A DNA stretch of 64,000 bases, from the NCBI RefSeq assembly GCF_001650715.1, contig NZ_LWQT01000037.1, positions 62,001 to 126,000 on the forward strand. Reading direction: 5' to 3'. The position numbers were made by a program, and so were the translations under genes. This DNA comes from Paramagnetospirillum marisnigri (lineage in GTDB: Bacteria > Pseudomonadota > Alphaproteobacteria > Rhodospirillales > Magnetospirillaceae). Of this stretch, positions 32,127-40,294 are shown piece after piece. The notes beneath the pieces are model-generated. The model did not search any database, was not told where the DNA came from, and was given only the letters and a program-made list of their open reading frames with translations. Every line of letters begins with the position of its first letter. The first letter of the stretch is position 1.

Positions 32127-33197
32127 ATGATCAGCAGCAGCCTCATTCCCTGCGGCCAGTTCAAGACCAGCTACGCCGCCGACACCACGCTTTTCCTGAC
32201 GCCCGCGTCGCGCAACTGGTGCATCTTCGGCGTGGTGCTGGCCCTGGCGGCGCCGCTGGTGGCGTCGAACTACCTATTGGCCATCCTGATCCAGATCGGC
32301 TACTACGGCATCGCCGCCCTGGGCCTCAACATCCTGGTGGGCTCCACCGGCCAGATCAGCCTCGGCCATGCCGCCTTCTTCGGCTTCGGCGCCTTCGCCT
32401 CGGCCTGGCTCAACAACAGTTTCGGCGTGCCGGTGCTGCTGGCCATCCCACTGGCGGGGGTCATGACCACCGCCCTGGGCCTGCTGTTCGGCATTCCCGC
32501 CGGGCGGCTGAAGGGGCTGTATCTCGCCATCGCCACCTTCGCCTCCCAGTTCATCCTGGAAGACTTCTTCTCGCGCGCCAACTGGTTCACCGGCGGGTCC
32601 TCCGGCGCCATGGCCGGGCCGATCAACGTGTTCGGCTACGAGGTCAGCGGCGACAAGGGCTTCTTCTACGTGGTGCTGTTCTTCCTGGTGGTGATGTATC
32701 TGCTGGGCGCCAACCTGCTGCGCACCCGCGACGGCCGCGCCTTCGTCGCCGTGCGCGACCACTATCTGTCGGCCGAGGTGATGGGCATCAACCTCACCAA
32801 GTACCGCATCCTGTCCTTCGGCATCTCGTCCTTCTATGCCGGGGTGGGCGGCGCGCTCTACGGCCACTATCTCGGCTATGTCTCGGCCGAGGGCTTCACC
32901 ATCTTGCTGTCGATCCAGTTCCTGGGGATGATCATCATCGGCGGCATGGGCTCGGTGATGGGCACCCTGATGGGCACCGCCTTCATGGTGCTGCTGCCCG
33001 AAGCCACCGAGGCCACCGTCAGCACCATCAAACATGTGGCGGGCGACATTCCCGCCCTGACCAGTGCGCTCGCCTATATCAAGGAGGCCGCCATCGGCCT
33101 GGCCATCGTGCTGTTCCTGATGTTCGAGCCCGATGGACTGGTCCATCGCTGGCGCCTGATCAAGTCCTATTGGAAGCTATATCCCTTCTCGTACTGA
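32127..33197 (+). CDS. livM: Branched-chain-type ABC permease 2 (LivM-like)
   Basis: 356 residues with about ten membrane helices. LivM blocks GLNILVGSTGQISLGHAAFFG and RDHYLSAEVMGINLTKYRI (coupling helix) are clear. The N-terminal 30 residues form a soluble extension longer than usual. Four bases separate it from livH. Confidence 0.9.
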   Translation: MISSSLIPCGQFKTSYAADTTLFLTPASRNWCIFGVVLALAAPLVASNYLLAILIQIGYYGIAALGLNILVGSTGQISLGHAAFFGFGAFASAWLNNSFGVPVLLAIPLAGVMTTALGLLFGIPAGRLKGLYLAIATFASQFILEDFFSRANWFTGGSSGAMAGPINVFGYEVSGDKGFFYVVLFFLVVMYLLGANLLRTRDGRAFVAVRDHYLSAEVMGINLTKYRILSFGISSFYAGVGGALYGHYLGYVSAEGFTILLSIQFLGMIIIGGMGSVMGTLMGTAFMVLLPEATEATVSTIKHVAGDIPALTSALAYIKEAAIGLAIVLFLMFEPDGLVHRWRLIKSYWKLYPFSY

Positions 33198-33250
33198 ACC
33201 ATAAGAACAACAAACCAAGACGCCTGAACCAAATTGGGAGGAACAACCAG

Positions 33251-34489
33251 ATGAAGCGGATTCTGACTACCGGAGCCACCCTGGCCGCCATGGCCGTCAC
33301 CGCCGGAGCGGCGGTGGCCGCCGACGGCATCCTGGTCGGCCATATCGCCGACATCACCGGCGCCACCTCGTCGGTGGGCAAGCCCTACGGCCAGGGCATC
33401 GCCGACGCCATGAACTACATCAACGCCAATGGCGGCGTGGCGGGCAAGAAGATCATCTTCGAGACCGTGGACTATGCCTATGAAGTGCCGCGCGCCATGG
33501 CCGCCTACAAGAAGCTGACCGGCTCGGAAAAGGCGGTGGCCATCCAGGGTTGGGGCACCGGCGACACCGAAGCGCTGGTCACCAACGTGGCCAAGGACGA
33601 GATTCCCTATTTCTCGGCCTCCTATTCCGGCCACCTGACCGACCCGCAGGGCAAGACCTCGGTCAAGGGCGCGCCCTACAACTTCTTCTACGGCCCCAGC
33701 TATTCCGACGCCTGCCGCGGCCTGGTGCAATGGGCCGCCGACGACTGGAAGAAGAAGGGCGGAACGGGCAAGCCGAAATACGTCCATATGGGCGACAACC
33801 ACCCCTATCCCAACGCTCCCAAGCAGTCCTGCGGCGCTTATGCCAAGGAACTGGGCTTCGACGTGCTGAACGAGATCCAGTATTCGCTGAAGCCCGGCGA
33901 CTTCAAGGCCCAGTGCCTGTCGCTCAAGGAATCCGGCGCCCAATACGCCTATCTGGCCAATACCTCGGGCTCGACCATTTCGCTGCTGAAGTCGTGCGAG
34001 ACCGTGGGCGTCAACACCCAGTTCCTGGCCAATATCTGGGGCACCGACGAGGGCTCGCTGAAGACCGCCGGTGATGCCGCCGACAAGCTGGTCTGGGTGG
34101 TGGGCGCCGCCACCTGGGCCGACGACGTCCCCGGCATGAAGCTGGTGAAGGAGATTTCCAAGGTCTCCGATGCCTCGGGCGCCGAGGCCCGGCCGGTGCA
34201 CTATATCCGCGCCGTCTGCTCGGTGTTCTACATGAAGGAAGCCATGGAAGCCGCCGCCAAGTCGGGCGGCATCAGCGGCCCCAACATCAAGAAGGCCATG
34301 GAAGGCATGAAGGACAAGGTCCCCGCCGGGCTGGAAGGCGTCTGCCTGCCGTCGACCTGGACCAACGAGGACCATCGCGGCACCACCACGGTGAAGGTCT
34401 ACCAGGCCTCCACCAAGGGCGGCAGTATCGGCATGAAGCAGATCTATACCGCCGAAATCCCCCGCCGCAAGGAATGGCTGGGCTGGTAA
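33251..34489 (+). CDS. Periplasmic substrate-binding protein (LivK/peripla_BP_6 type)
   Basis: 412 residues. Signal peptide MKRILTTGATLAAMAVTAGAAVAA, then the binding fold with VGHIADITGATSSVGKPYGQ and the GGVAGKKIIFETVDYAYE block. It has six Cys in the mature part, more than ordinary LivK, which may form disulfides. The sequence around GWGTGDTEALVTNVAKDEIP resembles binding proteins of aromatic- or ring-acid uptake systems more than leucine binders, but the ligand is unknown. The long upstream frame in the liv M gene is a shadow; GGGAGG precedes this ATG. Confidence 0.88.
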   Translation: MKRILTTGATLAAMAVTAGAAVAADGILVGHIADITGATSSVGKPYGQGIADAMNYINANGGVAGKKIIFETVDYAYEVPRAMAAYKKLTGSEKAVAIQGWGTGDTEALVTNVAKDEIPYFSASYSGHLTDPQGKTSVKGAPYNFFYGPSYSDACRGLVQWAADDWKKKGGTGKPKYVHMGDNHPYPNAPKQSCGAYAKELGFDVLNEIQYSLKPGDFKAQCLSLKESGAQYAYLANTSGSTISLLKSCETVGVNTQFLANIWGTDEGSLKTAGDAADKLVWVVGAATWADDVPGMKLVKEISKVSDASGAEARPVHYIRAVCSVFYMKEAMEAAAKSGGISGPNIKKAMEGMKDKVPAGLEGVCLPSTWTNEDHRGTTTVKVYQASTKGGSIGMKQIYTAEIPRRKEWLGW

Positions 34490-34508
34490 GTCATAACGTT
34501 AAGACCTC

Positions 34509-34543
34509 CACGTCATGCCCGGAACAAGTCCGGGCATGACGTG
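34509..34543. repeat. 15-bp perfect stem-loop between binding-protein and livF genes
   Basis: CACGTCATGCCCGGA-ACAAG-TCCGGGCATGACGTG. It stands 20 bases after the binding-protein stop, has no T-run, and may act as an mRNA stabiliser or attenuator that lets the binding protein be made in excess. It belongs to the GCCCGG palindrome family seen at 25089-25178. Confidence 0.7.
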
Positions 34544-34579
34544 GCTCTAAACTCCAGAGGTTCCAAGAGGCTCTGAATT

Positions 34580-35404
34580 ATGGCTGAACCCGCACCGAAG
34601 CTGGCCCCCGAGGAAATCCTTCTCTCGGTCAACAATATCGAAGTGGTCTATGACGACGTCATCCTGGTCCTGCGCGGCGTCAGCCTCGACGTGCCCAAGG
34701 GCCGCATCGTCACCCTGCTGGGTCCCAACGGCGCGGGCAAGTCGACCACGCTGAAGGCCATTTCCGGCCTGCTGGGCACCGAGGACGGCGAGGTGACGCG
34801 CGGCAACATCACCTTCATGGGCGAGGAGATCGCCAACCGCGCGCCGGAAGAGATCGTCCGGCGCGGCATCTTCCAGGTGATGGAAGGACGGCGCATCATC
34901 GAGGACATGACGGTGACCGAGAATCTGCGGCTCGGCGCCTTCACCCGCAAGGATGGCGGCGCCGCCATCCGCAACGACATCGACATGGTGTTCAACTATT
35001 TCCCCCGCCTGAAGGAACGCACCGGACTGGCCGGCTATCTGTCGGGCGGCGAACAGCAGATGCTGGCCATCGGCCGCGCCATGATGGCAAGGCCCAAGAT
35101 GATCCTGCTGGACGAGCCCTCCATGGGCCTGTCGCCTTTGCTGGTCAAGGAGGTGTTCGGCATCATCGAGAAGCTGTGCGCCGAGACCGGCGTCACCATC
35201 TTGCTGGTGGAACAGAACGCCCGCATGGCGCTGAAGATCGCCGAGTTCGGCTATATCATGGAATCGGGCAAGATCGTGCTGGACGGAGCCAAGGACGACC
35301 TGGTCAACAACGAGGACGTCAAGGAATTCTATCTGGGCGGCGACAAGGAACGCAAATCGTTCAAGAACCTGAAATCCTACAAGCGCCGCAAGCGGTGGCT
35401 GTAG
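34580..35404 (+). CDS. livF: Branched-chain-type ABC transporter ATPase 2 (LivF-like)
   Basis: 274 residues. Walker A GPNGAGKST, signature LSGGEQQMLAIGRAM, Walker B ILLDEPSMGLSPLL and switch VEQNAR. The EGRRIIEDMTVTENL block and signature are LivF type. The C-terminus has a basic extension (KSFKNLKSYKRRKRWL) not usual for LivF, perhaps for membrane or partner contact. It completes a full five-gene importer. Confidence 0.9.
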   Translation: MAEPAPKLAPEEILLSVNNIEVVYDDVILVLRGVSLDVPKGRIVTLLGPNGAGKSTTLKAISGLLGTEDGEVTRGNITFMGEEIANRAPEEIVRRGIFQVMEGRRIIEDMTVTENLRLGAFTRKDGGAAIRNDIDMVFNYFPRLKERTGLAGYLSGGEQQMLAIGRAMMARPKMILLDEPSMGLSPLLVKEVFGIIEKLCAETGVTILLVEQNARMALKIAEFGYIMESGKIVLDGAKDDLVNNEDVKEFYLGGDKERKSFKNLKSYKRRKRWL

Positions 35405-35410
35405 GCAGCT

Positions 35411-35535
35411 AGCCCCCTCTCCCGCTTGCGGGGGAGGGTCGGGGTGGGGGCCTGGGCCCCTCCCATCCAATCCAGTTGGCCCTCACCCTCCGGCGCGGGC
35501 GCGCCTCCTCCCTCTCCCGCAAGCGGGAGAGGGTT
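35411..35535. repeat. Paired intergenic repeat blocks
   Basis: ccctctcccgcttgcggggg (35411 on) and ctccctctcccgcaagcggg (35502 on) are inverted relatives, similar to 22415-22490. They fill the gap between livF and the next ligase-like gene. Confidence 0.55.
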
Positions 35536-35553
35536 TGAAACGACGGAAGCAAA

Positions 35554-36777
35554 ATGACCGACTTCTACGATTCCCTGGAAACCCGCTCGGCCGACGAGCG
35601 CGAGGCGGCGCTGTTCGCGGCCCTGCCCGAGCAGATCAGGCTGGCCCAGGCCGATGCCCCCGCCTATGGCCGCCTGCTGGCCGGACTCGACCCGGCCGCG
35701 ATCACCGACCGCGCCGCCCTGGCCAAGCTGCCCGTGACCCGGAAGTCCGAGTTGATCGACGCCCAGCAGGCCGACCCGCCCTTCGCCTCGCTGATCGCGA
35801 CGCCGAAATCCGAGTTGCGCCGGGTCTTCGCCTCGCCCGGCCCCATCTACGACCCCGAGGGCTGGGATAATGACTGGTGGCGCATCGCCCGCGCCCTGTT
35901 CGCCGCCGGGTTCCGCCGGGGCGATCTGATGCATAATTGCTTTTCCTACCATTTCACCCCCGGCGGCGTGATGTTCGAGACCGGCGCCCACGCGCTGGGC
36001 TGCCCGGTCTTCCCGGCCGGGGTGGGCAATACCGACAACCAGGCCAAGGCCATCGCCGACCTGAAGCCCCAGGGCTATGGCGGCACGCCGTCCTTCCTCA
36101 AGATCATCCTGGAACGGGCCGAGGAACTGGGCCTGGACCACTCGTCGCTGACCAAGGCCTGCGTCTCGGGCGAGGCGCTGCTGCCGCCGCTGCGCCAGGG
36201 GCTGAAGGATCTGGGGGTCGACGTCACCCAGTGCTATGCCAGCGCCGATCTGGGCCTGATCGCCTATGAGACCGCGGCGCGGGAAGGCTTGGTGGTGGAC
36301 GAGGCCATCATCGTCGAGATCGTGCGCCCCGGAACCGGTGACCCGGCCCCCGAGGGCGAGGTCGGCGAGGTGGTGGTGACCAGCTTCAACCAGGACTATC
36401 CCCTGCTCCGCTTCGCCACCGGCGATTTGTCGGCGGTGCTGCCGGGCGTCAGTCCCTGCGGCCGCACCAATATGCGCCTGAAGGGCTGGATGGGCCGCGC
36501 CGACCAGACCACCAAGATCAAGGGCATGTTCGTCCATCCCCGCCAGATCGCCGAGGTGATCAAGCGCCACCCCGAGGTGATCCGCGCCCGACTGGTGGTG
36601 GAAGGCGAGGCCGGAGCCGACCGCCTGACCCTCAATATCGAAAGCGCCGCATCCGGACTGGAAGCGGCGCTGAAGGACTCCTTCCAGTCGCTGTGCAAGC
36701 TGAAGACCGAGATCGTCCTGCACGCCCCCGGCAGCCTGCCCAACGACGGCATCGTCATCCAAGACAAGAGAGCCTGA
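35554..36777 (+). CDS. PaaK-like (phenylacetate-CoA ligase family) protein with altered ATP loop
   Basis: 407 residues resembling phenylacetate-CoA ligase: GYGGTPSFLKIILERAEELG, VSGEALLPPLRQGLKDLGV, QCYASADLGLIAYE and the C-terminal hinge GRADQTTKIKGMFVHPRQIAE. The N-terminal phosphate loop, normally SSGTTGKPT, is replaced by FASPGPIYDPEG, so the Gly/Thr/Lys ATP loop is missing. It may not adenylate in the usual way, or may belong to a distinct PaaK-like branch. It is followed by the aldehyde dehydrogenase gene after two bases. Substrate unknown. Confidence 0.8.
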   Translation: MTDFYDSLETRSADEREAALFAALPEQIRLAQADAPAYGRLLAGLDPAAITDRAALAKLPVTRKSELIDAQQADPPFASLIATPKSELRRVFASPGPIYDPEGWDNDWWRIARALFAAGFRRGDLMHNCFSYHFTPGGVMFETGAHALGCPVFPAGVGNTDNQAKAIADLKPQGYGGTPSFLKIILERAEELGLDHSSLTKACVSGEALLPPLRQGLKDLGVDVTQCYASADLGLIAYETAAREGLVVDEAIIVEIVRPGTGDPAPEGEVGEVVVTSFNQDYPLLRFATGDLSAVLPGVSPCGRTNMRLKGWMGRADQTTKIKGMFVHPRQIAEVIKRHPEVIRARLVVEGEAGADRLTLNIESAASGLEAALKDSFQSLCKLKTEIVLHAPGSLPNDGIVIQDKRA

Positions 36778-36779
36778 GC

Positions 36780-38270
36780 ATGACCCTGACCCCGAATCTC
36801 GATCCCTTCGCGCTGGCCAAGCAGCTTTCGGGCAAGCACCTGATCGGTGGCGCCTTCGTTGCCTCCAAGTCGGGCAAGACCTTCGACGTGGATAATCCCG
36901 CCACCGGCGAGGTCATCGGCACCGCCGCCTTCGGCACCAAGGAGGATGTGGACGCCGCCGTGGCCTCGGCCAAGGCAGCGCAGAAGGAATGGGCCAAGCT
37001 GGCGGCCCGGGCGCGCGGCAAGCTGGTGGCCGAATGCGGCCGGGTTCTGGCCAGTCATGTGGAGGAGCTGGGCCGTCTGGTGGCGCTGGAAACCGGCAAG
37101 GCCCTGCGCACCGAAAGCCGGGTCGAGGCCGGGGTGCTGGCCGATATGTTCACCTATTTCGGCGGGCTGGGCAGCGAGTTGAAGGGTGAGACCATCCCCT
37201 TCAACCCCGACATGCTGACCGTCACCGTGCGCGAGCCGGTCGGCGTGGTGGCCTGCATCATCCCGTGGAACGTGCCGCTGCTGCTGATGGCCATGAAGGC
37301 CGCCGCCGCCCTGGTGGCGGGCAATTCCGTGGTGGTCAAGTCGGCGGAAGAAGCGCCGCTGACCGTGCTGCGCGTCGCCGAGATCATGAACACCGTCCTG
37401 CCCCATGGGTTGTTCAACATGCTGTCGGGCTTCGGCCCCGAATGTGGCGCGCCGCTGGTGGAGCATCCCGACGTCAGGAAGGTCAGCTTCACCGGCTCGG
37501 TGGAGACCGGCCGCATCGTCTACAAGGCCGCCGCCGAGAAGCTGATCCCCGTCACCCTGGAACTGGGCGGCAAGAGCCCCATGATCGTCTGCGCCGATGC
37601 CGACATGGATCAGGCGGTGGCGGGCGCCCTGGCCGGCATGCGCTTCACCCGCCAGGGCCAGAGCTGCACCGCCTCCTCGCGCCTGTTCGTCCACGAGAGC
37701 ATCCACGACGAGTTCATCGCCCGGGTGAAGGCCAAGGTGGACGCCATGGTGATGGGCGATCCCCTGGACGAGAAGACCGATATCGGCACCATTGTCTCCG
37801 ACGGCCAGTTGGAGCGGGTGCGCTCCTACATCGCGCTGGGCGAGGAGACCAAGGGCGCCACCAAGCACACCTGCTCCGCCATGCCGACCGACCCGAAGCT
37901 GGCCAAGGGCCGCTTCGTCCAGCCGGTGATCTTTACCGGAGTTAAGAACTCGGATCGCATCTGCCAGGAGGAAATCTTCGGCCCGGTCTGCGCCGTGATC
38001 AAGTGGAGCGACTACGACACCGTCATCGAGCAGGCCAATGACAGCGAATACGGCCTGGCCGCCTCCATCTGGACCCGCGACATCAAGGTCGCCATGGACG
38101 CCACCAGGCGGCTGGAGGCAGGCTTCGTCCAGGTCAACCAGAACCTGGTGGTCCAGCCCACCCTGTCCTATGGCGGGGTCAAGACCTCGGGCCTGGGCAA
38201 GGAGGCCTCGCTGGAATCCATGCTGGAGCACTTCACCCACAAGAAGACCATCATCTTCAACATGAAGTGA
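36780..38270 (+). CDS. NAD(P)-dependent aldehyde dehydrogenase
   Basis: 496 residues of the ALDH superfamily. IIPWNVPLLLMAMKAAAAL, FTGSVETGR coenzyme loop, catalytic Glu in LELGGKSPM, nucleophile Cys in RQGQSCTASSR and EEIFGPVCAV are intact. It oxidises an aldehyde to the acid and does not look CoA-acylating (Glu present). It is co-transcribed with the PaaK-like gene. Its 3' end overlaps the convergent HepT gene by 14 bases. Candidate substrates are a semialdehyde from the imported compound. Confidence 0.9.
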   Translation: MTLTPNLDPFALAKQLSGKHLIGGAFVASKSGKTFDVDNPATGEVIGTAAFGTKEDVDAAVASAKAAQKEWAKLAARARGKLVAECGRVLASHVEELGRLVALETGKALRTESRVEAGVLADMFTYFGGLGSELKGETIPFNPDMLTVTVREPVGVVACIIPWNVPLLLMAMKAAAALVAGNSVVVKSAEEAPLTVLRVAEIMNTVLPHGLFNMLSGFGPECGAPLVEHPDVRKVSFTGSVETGRIVYKAAAEKLIPVTLELGGKSPMIVCADADMDQAVAGALAGMRFTRQGQSCTASSRLFVHESIHDEFIARVKAKVDAMVMGDPLDEKTDIGTIVSDGQLERVRSYIALGEETKGATKHTCSAMPTDPKLAKGRFVQPVIFTGVKNSDRICQEEIFGPVCAVIKWSDYDTVIEQANDSEYGLAASIWTRDIKVAMDATRRLEAGFVQVNQNLVVQPTLSYGGVKTSGLGKEASLESMLEHFTHKKTIIFNMK

Positions 38271-38616
38271 GGAAGTCGCGTTCCTGGACCATGGCAAGCC
38301 GAAGAGGAGCCAGATCGTTGCAGGCGATCCGCCAGACCAGCCGAGGATTGATCGTGCCGTATTCATGCGCGATGCGGTCGCGCATGGAACGCACGTCCCG
38401 CCACGGAATCTCCGGGTATCGTTCCTCGATGCCCGGAGCCAGATGCTTGGCCGCCTCGCCGATGATCATGATCAGGTGGGTCACCGCCAGCACGCGCATG
38501 CGGTCCCCAAGAAAAGCCTGTTCTCCCAGGTCCGCGATAAATCCCTCGATTTCGGAAATGGCCCCAAGAATGTCGTCCACACGTTGGGAGGCGCGCTCTC
38601 GCCAGTCAGAAGACAT
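38257..38616 (-). CDS. hepT: HepT-like toxin of a HepT/MntA pair
   Basis: 119 residues, all-helical HEPN domain (DUF86). The RNase-type motif R-x4-H-x-Y is present as RDRIAHEY at about residue 83. HepT toxins are neutralised when the MntA partner adds AMP to the Tyr of this motif. The gene overlaps the MntA gene by 11 bases, as usual for this pair. The stop lies inside the end of the convergent aldehyde dehydrogenase gene. Confidence 0.88.
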   Translation of the reverse strand: MSSDWRERASQRVDDILGAISEIEGFIADLGEQAFLGDRMRVLAVTHLIMIIGEAAKHLAPGIEERYPEIPWRDVRSMRDRIAHEYGTINPRLVWRIACNDLAPLRLAMVQERDFLTSC

Positions 38617-38914
38617 CCGCCGCCTCTTCCGCCACGCGCTTGCTGATCCTGGGCTTCAGAGCGTCCCAGGTCAGCACATCCACCTTGCGCCCCAACCAGT
38701 CGGCCGTGTCGTTCTGAACGCCACACAGGGTCAGCAGGCTGAAACGAGACTCCCGGTCATAATCGATCACCAAGTCCACATCGCTGTCGGGCCCCGCATC
38801 GCCCCTGGCGACCGAACCGAACACAGCCATGCGGGTCACCCCCTTGGCGCGGTAGAAATCCTCGTGCGCCCTCAGGATGGCGATGACCTCTTCAAGCTTG
38901 GGCACCTGTCCCAT
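38606..38914 (-). CDS. mntA: MntA-like nucleotidyltransferase antitoxin
   Basis: 102 residues. The minimal nucleotidyltransferase motif GS-x10-DxD is exact: FGSVARGDAGPDSDVDLVID. Family members use ATP to AMPylate HepT toxin. Start at ATG 38914 with GGAG eight bases before. It is divergent from the thiolase gene with 68 bases between. Confidence 0.88.
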   Translation of the reverse strand: MGQVPKLEEVIAILRAHEDFYRAKGVTRMAVFGSVARGDAGPDSDVDLVIDYDRESRFSLLTLCGVQNDTADWLGRKVDVLTWDALKPRISKRVAEEAADVF

Positions 38915-38982
38915 GGCGGACACTCCGTTTCCGATGGCGCCATTTTACCAGATACGATCTTCACGCTCAAAGGACCATCCCC

Positions 38983-40170
38983 ATGACCACCCCTGATCCC
39001 ATCGTCATCACCGGCGCCGCCCGTACTCCCATGGGCGGCTTCCAGGGCGAACTGGCGGGCCTGTCGGCGCCGCAATTGGGTGCTGCCGCCATCAAGGCGG
39101 CGGTGGAGCGTTCCGGCATCGCGCCCGATCAGGTGGACGAGGTCTTCATGGGCTGCGTCCTGCCCGCCGGGCTGGGCCAGGCTCCGGCGCGCCAGGCCTC
39201 GCTGGGGGCGGGCATTCCCCAATCGGCGGGCTGCACCACCATTTCCAAGGTCTGCGGTTCGGGGATGAAGGCGGCCATGCTGGCCCATGACCTGCTGGTG
39301 GCGGGCACCGCCCAGGTGATGGTGGCGGGCGGCATGGAAAGCATGTCCAATGCGCCCTATCTGCTGGACAAGGCCCGGGGCGGCTATCGCCTGGGCCATG
39401 GCAAGGTCCTCGACCACATGTTCTTCGACGGGTTGGAGGACGCCTATGCCAAGGGCCGCTTGATGGGCACCTTCGCCGAGGAATGCGCCGACAGCTATAA
39501 GTTCAGCCGCGAGGCCCAGGACGGTTTCGCCCTCGCCTCGCTGGCCCGTGCCCAGAAGGCCTCCACCGATGGCTCATTCACCGCCGAGATCGCCCCGGTC
39601 ATCCTCAAGACCCGCAAGGGCGACAGCGTGATCGCCATCGACGAACAGCCGCGCAAGGCCCAGCCCGACAAGATTCCGACGCTGCGGCCCGCCTTCCGCG
39701 ACGATGGCACCGTGACGGCGGCCAATTCGTCCTCCATCTCCGATGGCGGCGCCGCCCTGGTGCTGATGCGCCGCTCCGAGGCCGAGAAGCGCGGCATCGC
39801 GCCCCTGGCCACCATCCTGGGCCACGCCAATTTCGCCCAGGCCCCCGCCCTGTTCACCACCGCCCCGGTGGGCGCCATCAATGCCCTGCTGGCCAAGATC
39901 GGCTGCAAGGCGGGCGATATCGACCTGTGGGAGATCAACGAGGCCTTCGCGGTGGTGACCATGGCCGCCATGCACGACCTCAAGCTGGACCACGACCGCG
40001 TCAATATCCATGGCGGCGCCTGCGCGCTCGGCCATCCCATCGGCGCCTCGGGGGCGCGCATCATCGTCACCTTGCTGGCGGCGCTGAAGCAATACGGCCT
40101 GAAGCGCGGCGTCGCCTCGCTGTGCATCGGCGGCGGCGAGGCCACCGCGCTGGCGGTTGAGTTGGCCTAG
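38983..40170 (+). CDS. Thiolase (acetyl-CoA C-acetyltransferase type)
   Basis: 395 residues. Nucleophile Cys in KVCGSGMKAAM near residue 90, GGMESMSNAPYLL, NEAFAVVTMAAM, NIHGGACALGHPIGASGAR with active-site His, and the second Cys in SLCIGGGEATAL. Both catalytic cysteines and His are present. It cleaves or condenses acyl-CoA in beta-oxidation or acetoacetyl-CoA metabolism. Followed by an acyl-CoA dehydrogenase gene on the same strand. Confidence 0.93.
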   Translation: MTTPDPIVITGAARTPMGGFQGELAGLSAPQLGAAAIKAAVERSGIAPDQVDEVFMGCVLPAGLGQAPARQASLGAGIPQSAGCTTISKVCGSGMKAAMLAHDLLVAGTAQVMVAGGMESMSNAPYLLDKARGGYRLGHGKVLDHMFFDGLEDAYAKGRLMGTFAEECADSYKFSREAQDGFALASLARAQKASTDGSFTAEIAPVILKTRKGDSVIAIDEQPRKAQPDKIPTLRPAFRDDGTVTAANSSSISDGGAALVLMRRSEAEKRGIAPLATILGHANFAQAPALFTTAPVGAINALLAKIGCKAGDIDLWEINEAFAVVTMAAMHDLKLDHDRVNIHGGACALGHPIGASGARIIVTLLAALKQYGLKRGVASLCIGGGEATALAVELA

Positions 40171-40229
40171 GCGAGGGAGGTACGTGCATGACCGACGAGC
40201 GAAGCGAGGAGTTGCGGGCAAGGCCCGGC

Positions 40230-40292
40230 GCGGCCTGTGCCGCGATAGCCAAGGCGACCGGAGGTCGCCGCCCGGCGCTTGAGGGACAAAAA
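40230..40292. repeat. 60-bp repeat copy ahead of the acyl-CoA dehydrogenase
   Basis: Second copy of the element at 27358-27419; the last 24 bases are identical and end two bases before the ATG at 40295, so the repeat supplies the ribosome-binding region (TTGAGGGACAAAAATC). Confidence 0.7.
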
Positions 40293-40294
40293 TC

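Noticed and set aside
36396-38366. 656-codon minus-strand frame
   Set aside because: Antisense to PaaK-like and aldehyde dehydrogenase genes; no domain and shadow composition.
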